From Aquimarina sp. Aq78 (lineage in GTDB: Bacteria > Bacteroidota > Bacteroidia > Flavobacteriales > Flavobacteriaceae), in assembly GCF_900299525.1 (NCBI RefSeq), contig NZ_OMKA01000016.1, forward strand, positions 1-64,000: a stretch of DNA of 64,000 nucleotides, written 5' to 3'. Positions 31,550 through 40,850 of the stretch are shown piece after piece. Numbering within the stretch: the stretch's first letter is position 1; each line of letters opens with the position of its first letter. The notes beneath the pieces are model-generated. The model saw nothing but the letters and a program-made list of their open reading frames with translations, was not told where the DNA came from and ran no database searches. A program made the translations under genes and the position numbers.

Positions 31550-33643
31550 TTATAATCCCTGAGCCTGAATTGCTGTTATAATTACAGTATTATATACATC
31601 ATCAACAGTACATCCTCTGCTCAAATCATTAACTGGTTTATTTAATCCCTGTAGCATTGGACCAATGGCTAATGCTCCTGTTTCTCGTTGAATAGCTTTA
31701 TAGGTATTATTACCTGTATTTAAATCAGGAAATATTAAAACACTTGCCTGGCCTGCTACCTCAGAATTCGGTAATTTACTTTGCGCCACTTCTAAATCTA
31801 CTGCCGCATCATATTGTATTGGTCCTTCAATTTTTAGATCAGGATGTTTTTCTTTTACAATAGCAGTTGCTTCTCTAACAATTTCTACATCTTCTCCTTT
31901 ACCAGAGGTTCCTGACGAATATGATAACATTGCTACTTTTGGTTCAATCCCAAATGCTGCTGCAGATTCTGAAGAAGAAATTGCTATTTCTGCCAATTGT
32001 TCTGCATTAGGATTGGGGTTAATTGCACAATCACCAAAAACTGATACTCGATCTTCTAAACACATAAAAAATACCGAAGAAACAACTTTTACTCCTGGTT
32101 TGGTCTTTATAAACTGCAAAGCTGGTCTTATTGTATGTTGTGTAGTATGCACTGCTCCTGAGACCATTCCGTCGGCGTGACCTTTGTATATCATCATCGT
32201 ACCAAAATAAGATACGTCTGCCATCATATCTTTGGCCATGTCCAGGTTTACATTTTTGTGCTTTCTTAGCTCATAAAATGTTTGCACATAATCATCATAA
32301 TAAGGAGATTCTGTAGGGAAAACAACCTGTATTTTATCAAAATCTATTGGAATATCAAGTTTTGTAGCTTTACTCTTTATTTTCTTTTCGTTTCCGATTA
32401 AAGTAATATCCACAACTCCCGAAGCTAATAATCTGGATGTAGCTCTTAGGATTCTTTCATCTGATCCTTCTGGAAGAACAATATGTTTTTTATGTTTTAA
32501 AGCACGTCTTAATAAATTATATTGAAACATTCGTGGCGTTAACCCTTCTGATTTAAATGTAATCAGTTTATCCGCTAGTTGATCTTCATTAACATATTTT
32601 TCGAATATACTAATCGACGTGTTTATCTTTTGTAGATTATCTAGGTAAATTTTAGATTTAATGGCCCCTATTTTATTGGTAATAGAAAATGTACCACTAG
32701 GTACTGATATAATAGGAAAAGATAAAGAAACTCCTTCTATTAATTTAAGTATTGATGATTCAGGAATAATTCCTCCAGTAAGTATAATTCCAGAAATCTT
32801 TGGATAGTTATCAGAAATATTTGCTTGCAATACTCCCAAAATGATATCAGCACGATCTCCAGGGGTAATTACAAGGCTATTATCCTTAAGATGTGTAAGG
32901 TAGTTACGCAATTGCATTGCTCCTACTCCAAAACTACCAGCTTGATTATTGAGGTATTCTTTACCAAACAACACATTGCCTTCTAATTCGTTTACAATCT
33001 CTTTGATAGTAGGATTAATCAAAGAGTTAATTTTTGGAATAATAATACGATCGACATCATTCCCAAAATCTTTTTCAAAACTATTTTCTAATTGTTTTTC
33101 ACAACCTTGGGTAACCTTATTTGCTACCATAGCCAATACCTCTACGTCTTTACTATTAAAAGTATCATATGCTAGTTTTAGATTACTAACAATTTCATCG
33201 TTTTGTTTATCAATTCCACTTGCAACAATGACAGCTGGGATACCCAGGTTTTTGGCAATAATAACATTAATATCAAACTCAATGATATTACCTTCATCAG
33301 AAAAATCAGTACCTTCTACTAATATGAAATCGAATCTTTCTTCAAGATTTTTGTATTTCTTGATAATCTCATCTATAATCTCTCCTGATTTACCCTGATT
33401 GTATTTTTGAAGTACTTCACTTCTTGTATACGCATAGGCTTTTTTGAAGTTAATATCTAATTCGAAATGCGATATTACAGTATTGATATGATTATCAACT
33501 TCTCCTTCTTTAGGATCGTCAATAATTGGTCTAAAATACCCTACTCTGGCTACTTTACCCAGAAGCATACGCATCATACCCAAAACAACAATAGATTTAC
33601 CACTATTAGGTTCTATAGTAGCAATATAAACGGCTTTACTCAT
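31550..33643 (-). CDS. pta: Phosphate acetyltransferase (long form)
   Basis: Transfers acetyl between CoA and phosphate, upstream of AckA. The 697-residue form has three parts: an N-terminal P-loop/BioD-like domain (AVYIATIEPNSGKSIVVLGM), a central DRTGG domain, and the C-terminal catalytic PTA domain from about residue 375 (PEGSDERILRA, SYSSGTSGKGEDVE, GPIQYDAAVDLEVA, VLIFPDLNTGN). The frame is open three codons further, but MSKAVYIA at 33643 is the natural start. It precedes ackA in one operon. Confidence 0.96.
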   Translation of the reverse strand: MSKAVYIATIEPNSGKSIVVLGMMRMLLGKVARVGYFRPIIDDPKEGEVDNHINTVISHFELDINFKKAYAYTRSEVLQKYNQGKSGEIIDEIIKKYKNLEERFDFILVEGTDFSDEGNIIEFDINVIIAKNLGIPAVIVASGIDKQNDEIVSNLKLAYDTFNSKDVEVLAMVANKVTQGCEKQLENSFEKDFGNDVDRIIIPKINSLINPTIKEIVNELEGNVLFGKEYLNNQAGSFGVGAMQLRNYLTHLKDNSLVITPGDRADIILGVLQANISDNYPKISGIILTGGIIPESSILKLIEGVSLSFPIISVPSGTFSITNKIGAIKSKIYLDNLQKINTSISIFEKYVNEDQLADKLITFKSEGLTPRMFQYNLLRRALKHKKHIVLPEGSDERILRATSRLLASGVVDITLIGNEKKIKSKATKLDIPIDFDKIQVVFPTESPYYDDYVQTFYELRKHKNVNLDMAKDMMADVSYFGTMMIYKGHADGMVSGAVHTTQHTIRPALQFIKTKPGVKVVSSVFFMCLEDRVSVFGDCAINPNPNAEQLAEIAISSSESAAAFGIEPKVAMLSYSSGTSGKGEDVEIVREATAIVKEKHPDLKIEGPIQYDAAVDLEVAQSKLPNSEVAGQASVLIFPDLNTGNNTYKAIQRETGALAIGPMLQGLNKPVNDLSRGCTVDDVYNTVIITAIQAQGL

Positions 33644-33764
33644 GTATAACAATTTGGTAGTACAAAGATACGCTAATACCGTAATTTAACATAAGATCAA
33701 TGCATAATAAAACTTCTTTCTATCATAGTCATATAATATTAACAATTCGGTTTTCATTTCAGCA

Positions 33765-33794
33765 AAAAAGGTTTAGAAATACTCTAAACCTTTT
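33765..33794 (-). terminator. Rho-independent terminator
   Basis: AAAAGGTTTAG...CTAAACCTTTT is a strong stem. On the minus strand it is followed by a T run, so it can end the three-gene operon that stops at 33914; its symmetry also allows plus-strand use. Confidence 0.7.
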
Positions 33795-33913
33795 ATCATA
33801 TCAGATAACTTTTTGACATCTTACTTCCTGTCTTTTCTGCTTTTAAATTCTTTATACAATAAATGATATAATCTGTTCTACTGCTAATTTGATCAACACA
33901 ATCATTATAAATA

Positions 33914-34471
33914 TTATAATTTATAAGCTAAACCGGCTTGAAATACTGAATTTTTAAGTGATGTAGTACTCGCTTTAGTAATATCAACTAGCCCCAGGTT
34001 ATATCTAATTCCAACTTCTAAATTATCAGTTAATGAGTATCCTATACCCAAAGCTACTCCGTAATCGATTTTCTTAAAATTACTCTTTACAAAACCTGCT
34101 CCTTTACCACTTAACAGGTATCCTACATGAGGTCCGGCTTCGAGGCTTAATTTATTAATAGGGTAGAATTTTATGATCGCCGGTAATATATTGATGTAGT
34201 TTAATTTTATTTTACCAGAACTAATCTTTGATTTTGCTCCTTGGGCAGAATAAAGTATTTCGGATCGAATTGCTAATTTTTCGGATAGCCTATATTGAGA
34301 AAAGACTCCTCCCATTATTCCTATTTTAAATTTAGAAGATGTATTCCTAAATTCGGTTAGGTTAGCCCCTGCTTTAATTCCAAATTCTATCCCTTTTTGT
34401 TTTTCTTGTGCACTTATAGTTATTATCCCCAATAACACTGTACATAACATTAATTTAATTGTTTTCTTCAT
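33914..34471 (-). CDS. PorT-like outer-membrane beta-barrel protein, 185 aa
   Basis: Signal peptide 1-21 (TISAQ) then an eight-stranded-type small barrel (outer membrane protein beta-barrel/PorT family): GIEFGIKAGANLTEFRN, GIMGGVFSQYRLSEKLAIRSEI, GVALGIGYSLTDNLEVGIRY, ending FQAGLAYKL. Function unknown; the family is common in Bacteroidota. Last gene of a probable three-gene minus-strand operon. Confidence 0.85.
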   Translation of the reverse strand: MKKTIKLMLCTVLLGIITISAQEKQKGIEFGIKAGANLTEFRNTSSKFKIGIMGGVFSQYRLSEKLAIRSEILYSAQGAKSKISSGKIKLNYINILPAIIKFYPINKLSLEAGPHVGYLLSGKGAGFVKSNFKKIDYGVALGIGYSLTDNLEVGIRYNLGLVDITKASTTSLKNSVFQAGLAYKL

Positions 34472-34529
34472 TTTGATTTATTTGTTTCTTTTAATTGAAT
34501 ACATTACTGTTCTGAAAGCGGTTTTCAGA

Positions 34530-35612
34530 TTAAAAATTAACCCCTAGTTCGAGCTCAAATCCGAAGTTTTTTGTATACACTTTAGAAGTTTGTATTTGTT
34601 GAAAAACACCAGCTCCAATCACAATACCATAATCTTTCCATGGGATAATTTTTATTCCCTGCCTAGAGCTTATCCCGATAAGAAAATTGTGTTGCTTTTT
34701 ACCTTCTATTTTTTTTGCGATTTCAAGCCCCAAAGGTACTTCTAGGCTTATATTAGCATATAATCCAGGTACTATTTTTAAATACCCATCAAAACCACCA
34801 CCAATACTAAAAGCATCTACAGACGTATAGCTTTTATTGAGCAATGAACTTCGTTTTATACTATATCTATCATAAGATATTACAAAGGGCATGATGAAGT
34901 TTTTATCACTATCAGCAAATCCTATATAACTAATCTTCCATCCCTCTTTATACTTGCTATATATTTTTTTATATGTCAACATGTTAAACCATTTTCCTAA
35001 TCGTTCTGCATGTTTCGATTTGGATTTTTCATAAAAAACATCCTCTACGTTTGTTTGTATACCTCTTGATGTAGATTCTGGTCTGTTCCTTTTTTTATAA
35101 TGATTCATAAAACTTAGGGTACAATATTCTAATGCAGCTCTGATTCTTTTTTCATAGGTTTCAAATATTTTTGATTCATCAGATATAGAAAAAGTTTCTT
35201 CTTCATAATGCCGTACAGCATGAAGTTCTTTCAGTTTATCATTTTCTTTTTCATAAAAAACCAAGTTTATATACACCCTGGTCGTTATATGACTTATACT
35301 ACTCTGAGATTGTTGAATTTCTAAATCCTCGACTTTTATATATATTGGTTTTGCATCCTTAGCATGCAAAAAAGAAGTTTTCATAAAATCCAGAATAGCC
35401 CTTGGTGCATTTGGGTGTAATTGAAAAATGACTTTTTCTCCAAATCTATTAGTTCCTAGTCCTAAGGTTTTCTCTTTTCTAATATCGAAAACCTGTTCTA
35501 TGTATATTGATGAGTTTTCTGTATGAAAAGGAACAGTTTTTAAGGTTATGTTTTCTTGAGATAATACTATAGAAGACAAGAAAAATATTGATACATACCA
35601 GATAAGCTTCAT
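34530..35612 (-). CDS. Hypothetical exported outer-membrane-associated protein, 360 aa
   Basis: Signal peptide at the MKLIWYVSIFFLSS start (cleavage after VLSQ). Residues about 20-150 are a mixed alpha/beta domain, and the last ~110 residues alternate short hydrophobic strands with Gly (YDRYSIKRSS, FSIGGGFDGYLKIVPGLYAN, VIGAGVFQQIQ) and end in ELGVNF, with a terminal aromatic as in outer-membrane barrels. The frame extends 10 codons upstream, but ATG 35612 yields the signal peptide and removes an overlap with the preceding gene. Confidence 0.6.
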   Translation of the reverse strand: MKLIWYVSIFFLSSIVLSQENITLKTVPFHTENSSIYIEQVFDIRKEKTLGLGTNRFGEKVIFQLHPNAPRAILDFMKTSFLHAKDAKPIYIKVEDLEIQQSQSSISHITTRVYINLVFYEKENDKLKELHAVRHYEEETFSISDESKIFETYEKRIRAALEYCTLSFMNHYKKRNRPESTSRGIQTNVEDVFYEKSKSKHAERLGKWFNMLTYKKIYSKYKEGWKISYIGFADSDKNFIMPFVISYDRYSIKRSSLLNKSYTSVDAFSIGGGFDGYLKIVPGLYANISLEVPLGLEIAKKIEGKKQHNFLIGISSRQGIKIIPWKDYGIVIGAGVFQQIQTSKVYTKNFGFELELGVNF

Positions 35613-35625
35613 TATAAATTTGATT

Positions 35626-36021
35626 TTATAAATTAAACCCATAATGAACCTCTATCTCTCTAATCTCTTTAATATCAAAACGCAACACCAAATTCGTAGA
35701 TGTTAAAACGAGGATGTGTGCCTTTACCTTTTCTTTTTTATCATCAGTCATCATTATATAACTACCATTAGTGTTTAACATCCAGGCACCATTCTCCTTT
35801 TTCCCTTCAGACATAGAGATAAAGGTCATGTCCTTTTTAAAAAGGATATAGTCATTTTTTTCTTTTTTAGATGGCGGATATTTCTTAACTCCAATCTTAT
35901 AGGTATGCAGATCCCATTTTTTTAAGAGGTTATTCTTATCTATAGTTTGTGCTTTGACATTATAGATTGAAAAAATGAATAATATTACCATTAAAGCTTT
36001 TATACTTGTTTTATTGTTCAT
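35626..36021 (-). CDS. Small secreted lipocalin-like protein, 131 aa
   Basis: Signal peptide 1-24 (YNVKAQ) and a short beta-rich domain starting LLKKWDLHTYKIG with an internal GAWMLNTNGSYIM, resembling the lipocalin-like domains of Bacteroidota secreted proteins. No function is known. First gene of the minus-strand operon, facing the AraC-GyrI regulator across two operator-like palindromes. Confidence 0.65.
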   Translation of the reverse strand: MNNKTSIKALMVILFIFSIYNVKAQTIDKNNLLKKWDLHTYKIGVKKYPPSKKEKNDYILFKKDMTFISMSEGKKENGAWMLNTNGSYIMMTDDKKEKVKAHILVLTSTNLVLRFDIKEIREIEVHYGFNL

Positions 36022-36072
36022 GTTCTACTATTAAATTTTAACCAAAATTAGTAAGCATGAATACTATGTCGT

Positions 36073-36089
36073 TTGTCCTATTAAGACAA
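36073..36089. promoter_or_regulatory. Operator-like palindrome 1
   Basis: TTGTCCTATTAAGACAA is a near-perfect inverted repeat (TTGTC/GACAA). It recurs with two central differences at 36151-36167, in the divergent spacer between the secreted-protein operon and the AraC-GyrI gene. Confidence 0.6.
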
Positions 36090-36150
36090 AAAAGTATAAT
36101 CTCTATATTGCATTAAAATTCTTATTTTACGCTATGAATAACATATCTAA

Positions 36151-36167
36151 TTGTCCTAAAAAGACAA
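36151..36167. promoter_or_regulatory. Operator-like palindrome 2
   Basis: TTGTCCTAAAAAGACAA, the second copy, 78 bp from the first and 48 bp before the regulator's start codon. Two spaced copies fit an AraC-type looping or autoregulatory arrangement. Confidence 0.6.
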
Positions 36168-36214
36168 CTCTGATACTACTATTTCGCAGTACCTTTCCTT
36201 TAAAATGATAAAAC

Positions 36215-37084
36215 ATGGGAAATCCAACACAACTGGAACGTTATAAAAAATTAATTCTCTTTATAGAAGAGAAATTTAAAAATGAGATCAGTAAAAAAGA
36301 TATAGAAGACATATCGTTTTATTCTTATCGAAATATAAACAGAATATTTCTTGCACTACATCACGAAACTATAGGTCAATATATAAAAAGAATAAAATTA
36401 GAAAAGGCCGCAGAATACCTGAAATTTTCATCTGAAAACATCTCAGATATTGCCCATGAAATTGGATATAGTGACATTGCCGCTTTTAGTAAAGCTTTTA
36501 AAAAACAATTTAAATGTTCTCCTTCTTCTTTTCGAAATTCGAACAAAATCAAACAATACATTACCCAAAAAGCCATCTTCTCATTAGAAAACAATAAGGA
36601 ACAAATTCTTACTTATGAACTCGAAGAAATTCCTGGTTTTGATATTTTATATTTAACCTATCAAGGATCTTATGAAAATATCAATGGTATAGAAAAAACC
36701 TGGAAACAATTGATCTCATATGCCTCAAAACATGATTTATTAAAAGACGAAACAATTATATTGGGTGAAATATTAGATGATGATGCAATCACAGACACTT
36801 TACATTGTAGATATAATGCTGGGATTGTTCTAGAAAAAGAAATAGACTTTCCTTTAAAAGGATTATTTAAAACCAAACATATAGCTCAACAAAAATATGC
36901 CAAGTTCTTACACAAAGGTAGTCACGAGAGCTCTACAGACACCTACAATTTAATCTATGGGTACTGGATAACCGAAGTGCAATTAGAATTTGAAGACAAA
37001 CCTACTTTAGAGTTTTATCTTAATGATGAAACTGATACTCCAGAAAAAGAACTCCTTACCGAGATTTATATTCCTGTAAAATAA
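36215..37084 (+). CDS. AraC-family regulator with GyrI-like effector domain, 289 aa
   Basis: Here the AraC double helix-turn-helix is at the N-terminus (about 5-105: ISKKDIEDISFYSYRNINRIF, IAHEIGYSDIAAFSKAFKKQ, CSPSSFRN). It is followed by a GyrI-like small-molecule-binding domain (130-289: IPGFDILYLTYQGSYENI, YNAGIVLEKEI, LEFYLNDETDTPEKE). This is the Rob/SoxS-plus-GyrI layout of drug-responsive regulators. Probable targets are its own gene and the divergent operon, via the paired palindromes. Confidence 0.88.
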   Translation: MGNPTQLERYKKLILFIEEKFKNEISKKDIEDISFYSYRNINRIFLALHHETIGQYIKRIKLEKAAEYLKFSSENISDIAHEIGYSDIAAFSKAFKKQFKCSPSSFRNSNKIKQYITQKAIFSLENNKEQILTYELEEIPGFDILYLTYQGSYENINGIEKTWKQLISYASKHDLLKDETIILGEILDDDAITDTLHCRYNAGIVLEKEIDFPLKGLFKTKHIAQQKYAKFLHKGSHESSTDTYNLIYGYWITEVQLEFEDKPTLEFYLNDETDTPEKELLTEIYIPVK

Positions 37085-37152
37085 TAATTGTCTGTATTGA
37101 ACAATAACGCTTCTAATTTGCTCATCTATATTTGTTTGCAAAAAAGAGCTCT

Positions 37153-38229
37153 ATGCAAAAAAGAATTATTGGAATTGATGTTGCACGATCACTGGCAATT
37201 TTTGGAATGATTATAGTTAATTTTAAAATGGTATTTGGAAATCATGACAATCCATTCTTGACTACTATTTTAGGATTATTAGATGGTAAAGCAGCTGCAA
37301 CCTTTGTTGTTCTGGCAGGTGTAGGATTTTCATTAATGACAAAAGGTGCAGCATATCGTAATAATGCAGATGAACTAAACCGAAACAAATACAAACTTCT
37401 CAAAAGAGCTCTATTTCTTTTTTTAATTGGCATATCCTATTCCACAATCTGGCAAGCGGATATTTTACACTTTTATGGGATATATATACTGCTGGCAATA
37501 TTTTTAATAAAAAGTAAGCCAGAAACACTATTATTTATTGCGATAGGAATGATTATAGTATATCCTATACTTATGATATTATGGGATTATGATAATGGAT
37601 GGGACTATGCAAAAATGAACTATATAAACCTATGGACTGTAAAAGGTTTTTTAAAAAACCTTTTTTTTAATGGTTTCCATCCTGTAATCCCCTGGAGTGC
37701 ATTTATGATTATAGGAATGTGGTTTGGTAAAATGGAATTAGATAATACTAGAGTAGTTACACAAGCATTATGGATCAGTCTTACTGTATTTGTAGTTGTA
37801 CAGATAATATCATATTTCTCAATTGCATTCTTTTCTATGGGAAACCAAGAAATGATCACAGAATTAACTCCAATTCTTGGAACAGATCCTATGCCACCAT
37901 TACCACTATACATGATTTCTGGAAGTAGTGTAGCCATACTTCTTATTTCATTTTGTATTCTAATTTCAAAGAAATATGAGAATACCACTTTCATACATAT
38001 ATTAAAAAATACGGGACAACTTGCCTTAACGTTTTATATTGCACATGTTATAATAGGAATGGGATTTATAGAAATGGTTAGCTCTATAAAAATGGGAGAG
38101 TATACAGTAAACTTTTCCTTTTTATACGCCATGTTCTTTATTATAGTATGTCTTATCTTTTCTATGATTAATAAAAAGCATTCAAAATATGGTCCTATTG
38201 AATGGGTAATGAGAAAATTCACCGACTAA
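37153..38229 (+). CDS. DUF418/HGSNAT-like membrane protein, 358 aa
   Basis: Eight to ten hydrophobic helices. The RIIGIDVARSLAIFGMIIVNF start is the signature shared by YeiB/DUF418 proteins and heparan-alpha-glucosaminide N-acetyltransferase-like proteins; the C-terminal KNTGQLALTFYIAHVII matches the DUF418 end. These are putative membrane acyltransferases or transporters of unknown substrate. The frame is open from TTG 37132, but ATG 37153 is the natural start. It follows the AraC-GyrI gene by 68 bp and may be cotranscribed with it. Confidence 0.8.
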   Translation: MQKRIIGIDVARSLAIFGMIIVNFKMVFGNHDNPFLTTILGLLDGKAAATFVVLAGVGFSLMTKGAAYRNNADELNRNKYKLLKRALFLFLIGISYSTIWQADILHFYGIYILLAIFLIKSKPETLLFIAIGMIIVYPILMILWDYDNGWDYAKMNYINLWTVKGFLKNLFFNGFHPVIPWSAFMIIGMWFGKMELDNTRVVTQALWISLTVFVVVQIISYFSIAFFSMGNQEMITELTPILGTDPMPPLPLYMISGSSVAILLISFCILISKKYENTTFIHILKNTGQLALTFYIAHVIIGMGFIEMVSSIKMGEYTVNFSFLYAMFFIIVCLIFSMINKKHSKYGPIEWVMRKFTD

Positions 38230-38249
38230 GTTATACATAAAATAAAACA

Positions 38250-38284
38250 CAAAGACCGTTTAATAAAATTTAAACGGTCTTTCA
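38250..38284. terminator. Bidirectional terminator
   Basis: AAAGACCGTTTA...TAAACGGTCTTT, a 12-bp perfect stem, sits between two convergent genes and has A/T runs on both sides. Confidence 0.85.
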
Positions 38285-38305
38285 TTATTGTTATAGATTA
38301 CTCCT

Positions 38306-39406
38306 TTAATTTATATCTTTTCCATTTTTAAGTTTTTCTAAATCACCATTAAGTCTTCCTTTAAATCGATCAGGAGCATTGCCTAATGATGTATTTATCG
38401 CTTTTATAGCATTTTTATAATCCCCGGTTGCCGAATATGCTTTTGCTAATCCATAATTAGATGGCCATGCACCTTTACTGTTTTTTACGTTATCCTTTAA
38501 AACAAGGAGAGCTTTATCTTTTTGACCTAATCTTATTAAACCTGTTCCTAATCTAAAAACCTGAGAAGTACTTCCTAGTTTAGCTGCTTTATCTACAAAA
38601 GTCATAGCTTCACTTGTTTTCCCTTGCTTAGCCAAAATTTGTGATTTAAGAGATAGGTTAGCAAAAGTTTCTTTACTAAAAAAGCTACCGGATATAGATG
38701 CATCAACCCATTCTAGTGCCTGATCTAACTCACCTGCATTAAAAGCATAATTTGCAGCATTATCCCAGTTTGTCTGAGTAAAACCTGCAGAATTGCGAAG
38801 ATCATTCTTAATGTCTTTCATTACAACATTTTTTACATCCACTTCGATCTTGAAAGGAATTTCTTTTTTCTCCCATCTCAATGCTGCTATCGTACTATTA
38901 GCTTCTACTTCAGGAAATAAAAAAGTTAGCATTTCGGTATGTGCTGCCTCTTTGGTTTTAACATCTACTCGCAAAGCATCTTCCTTTTCATCATAAAAAT
39001 AACTTCCCCAAGAGGTAGAATTATTAGAAAATATAACCGTAGCTCCACCATCTTCTTTTAGTGCAATATGGAGGCCATAAGTACCTGCTTTAATATCTTT
39101 TCCTTCGATTTTCACATCGTGAGTAAACTCTATAGTCGAATTGCTATTAGCTCCTGCTCTCCAGGGTGCCGCTGTAGATGTTCCAAAACCCAGATTATTA
39201 TATCCATAAGGAACTAGTTTCCCCCAGATTTCACGTTCTTTTACACTTGGTCTCCCATAATCAATTGTGATGTTGGTAGTTCCCACACGCTGCATTACTT
39301 GGGCACGTTGGCTTCCTTCAGGCGTGGTAAGTTGCGCATTTGTTTGAATTGAGAGCAGCATCATTGCGCTCACAATACAAGTTGTAATTAAGTTGAATTG
39401 TTTCAT
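38306..39406 (-). CDS. DUF2911 and TPR exported protein, 366 aa
   Basis: Signal peptide 1-24 (QTNAQ). Residues about 25-185 are a DUF2911 domain with its hallmarks (YGRPSVKEREIWGKLVPYG, WRAGANSNSTIEF, AGTYGLHI). Residues 210-366 hold tetratricopeptide-like repeats (AANYAFNAGELDQALEWVDA, GLAKAYSATGDYKNAIKAIN). The combination is typical of Flavobacteriia; its role is unknown. The ATG at 39406 gives the signal peptide. Confidence 0.85.
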   Translation of the reverse strand: MKQFNLITTCIVSAMMLLSIQTNAQLTTPEGSQRAQVMQRVGTTNITIDYGRPSVKEREIWGKLVPYGYNNLGFGTSTAAPWRAGANSNSTIEFTHDVKIEGKDIKAGTYGLHIALKEDGGATVIFSNNSTSWGSYFYDEKEDALRVDVKTKEAAHTEMLTFLFPEVEANSTIAALRWEKKEIPFKIEVDVKNVVMKDIKNDLRNSAGFTQTNWDNAANYAFNAGELDQALEWVDASISGSFFSKETFANLSLKSQILAKQGKTSEAMTFVDKAAKLGSTSQVFRLGTGLIRLGQKDKALLVLKDNVKNSKGAWPSNYGLAKAYSATGDYKNAIKAINTSLGNAPDRFKGRLNGDLEKLKNGKDIN

Positions 39407-39542
39407 GACTTTTTTTTGATTAATTATTATCACTTAGAGAAATCTAATTTCTGACCTAAACAATGTAAGAGGTATATCTCAATCCTAATGTTACGGTAGT
39501 GTTAAACTCAAAAAGAAAGTCATAATTGATTGTTAAACCATA

Positions 39543-40772
39543 CTATTCTTTTAACAACTGATTAACAAAACCTTCAAAATCCTTTTTAAAATCTACGTAT
39601 TTTTGACCTGTAGCCGGGCCATTGAAACCTGTGTGTATTTTACGTACTTGTCCTTTTTTATCAATAAAAATGGTAGTTGGATATGACAATACATGGTTTA
39701 GCATTGGTAGTTTTTCTTGTGCTTTCTGCTTATCTGAAGTTCCATATTGAGCTAAAAGAACAGGATATGTTACTTTTAATTTTTGCTGTAATCGTTTTAT
39801 AGATTTAAATGCTTTTTCTTCGGTCTTTGCATATTCAAAAGCTAATGCAACAAATTCGGCTCCATTGTTTTTATGCTTATTCTGATATTCTACATAATAT
39901 TTGGTTTCATCCATACAGTTTGGACACCAGGTCCCCATAATTTGTACGATTACCACTTTATCTTTAAACTGATCATCTTTAAGCGAAATTTGATTTCCTT
40001 CAACATCAGGGAAATTAAATTCTAATGTATCATATCCTTCTTTCAGAAAAGTTAGTGAATCTTCAGAAGGTAATTTAAAGTTCTCATTTCTTTTTGCTAC
40101 AAAAGGCTCTTTCCAGTGATTACCCGAATAAAAATGACCACTTAATGTACTATCTGTAACTTGTGCAGTAAATAAGAAAGCATGAGCTCCATCAAAAGTT
40201 GATAATTGTAATTGATCATTATTTAAAACGCCTTCTAAATAACGATAGTCTCCTGTAGTTGTTCTAAATGTACCCGTAACCATATTTCCATTTTGTTTAA
40301 AAGTACCTTTGGCTATATATCTATCTTCTTCATTGTCTTTACTAAAAATTGTCTCCCAATTTCCTGTAATATCATGATTTGATTTTGAAACAATTTCAAA
40401 TCGATCCTGTTCTCCATAATTTGCCGTAAAAGGCACCACTCTATCCAGGCTTTTTTTAATAAAACTTCCAGAAATTGTCATCGAATCTACAAATCGACCA
40501 GCGATATACCCTTCAAAAACAGGAAGCTTAATTCGTATAGAATCTTTATTGATTATAACTTCATCTACATCGATTGTTTCTTCGGCATTAAAAATCCTTA
40601 AGGTTTGATCCTCCATTACTTCAATCAAAAAAGGAAGTTTTTTATTATCCTGAACTTCTAAAGTTGCTTTCCAGGGTCCACTTTTAAACTCAATCAAATC
40701 AGATGGTTTTTCTTTCTTACAGGAAGAAAAAATAGTGGTTACAAGTAGAATAAATACGGCTGTTTTTTTCAT
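39543..40772 (-). CDS. TlpA-like thioredoxin lipoprotein, 409 aa
   Basis: Lipoprotein signal with Cys18 (IFSSC). Residues about 25-235 form beta-rich repeats resembling a DUF4369-type region. The C-terminal redoxin domain (about 250-409) has the active site W282-C283-P-N-C286, the Bacteroidota form of CxxC, and a cis-Pro region VLSYPTTIFIDKKG. It probably acts as a periplasmic thiol-disulfide reductase, as in cytochrome maturation or disulfide repair. Confidence 0.88.
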   Translation of the reverse strand: MKKTAVFILLVTTIFSSCKKEKPSDLIEFKSGPWKATLEVQDNKKLPFLIEVMEDQTLRIFNAEETIDVDEVIINKDSIRIKLPVFEGYIAGRFVDSMTISGSFIKKSLDRVVPFTANYGEQDRFEIVSKSNHDITGNWETIFSKDNEEDRYIAKGTFKQNGNMVTGTFRTTTGDYRYLEGVLNNDQLQLSTFDGAHAFLFTAQVTDSTLSGHFYSGNHWKEPFVAKRNENFKLPSEDSLTFLKEGYDTLEFNFPDVEGNQISLKDDQFKDKVVIVQIMGTWCPNCMDETKYYVEYQNKHKNNGAEFVALAFEYAKTEEKAFKSIKRLQQKLKVTYPVLLAQYGTSDKQKAQEKLPMLNHVLSYPTTIFIDKKGQVRKIHTGFNGPATGQKYVDFKKDFEGFVNQLLKE

Positions 40773-40786
40773 TATTTTTATTGTAT

Positions 40787-40826
40787 AAAAAGTCCGGAAA
40801 GTTACTCAAAACTTACCGGACGATTC
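40787..40826 (-). terminator. Rho-independent terminator
   Basis: GTCCGGAAAGTT...AACTTACCGGAC folds into a stem with one bulged position. On the minus strand it is followed by TTTTTATA, ending the Lys/Glu-rich gene transcript. Confidence 0.75.
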
Positions 40827-40850
40827 TCTTTTTATAATTTTATTAGGTTT

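Noticed and set aside
32949-33398. 149-codon plus-strand frame inside pta
   Set aside because: Antisense shadow of a conserved enzyme with no recognisable protein features.
18573-36160. Common operator shared by the TetR module and the AraC-GyrI locus (TTGTCCTA)
   Set aside because: Only an 8-10 bp half-site is shared, the regulators belong to different families, and the symmetric partner half is missing in the TetR repeats.
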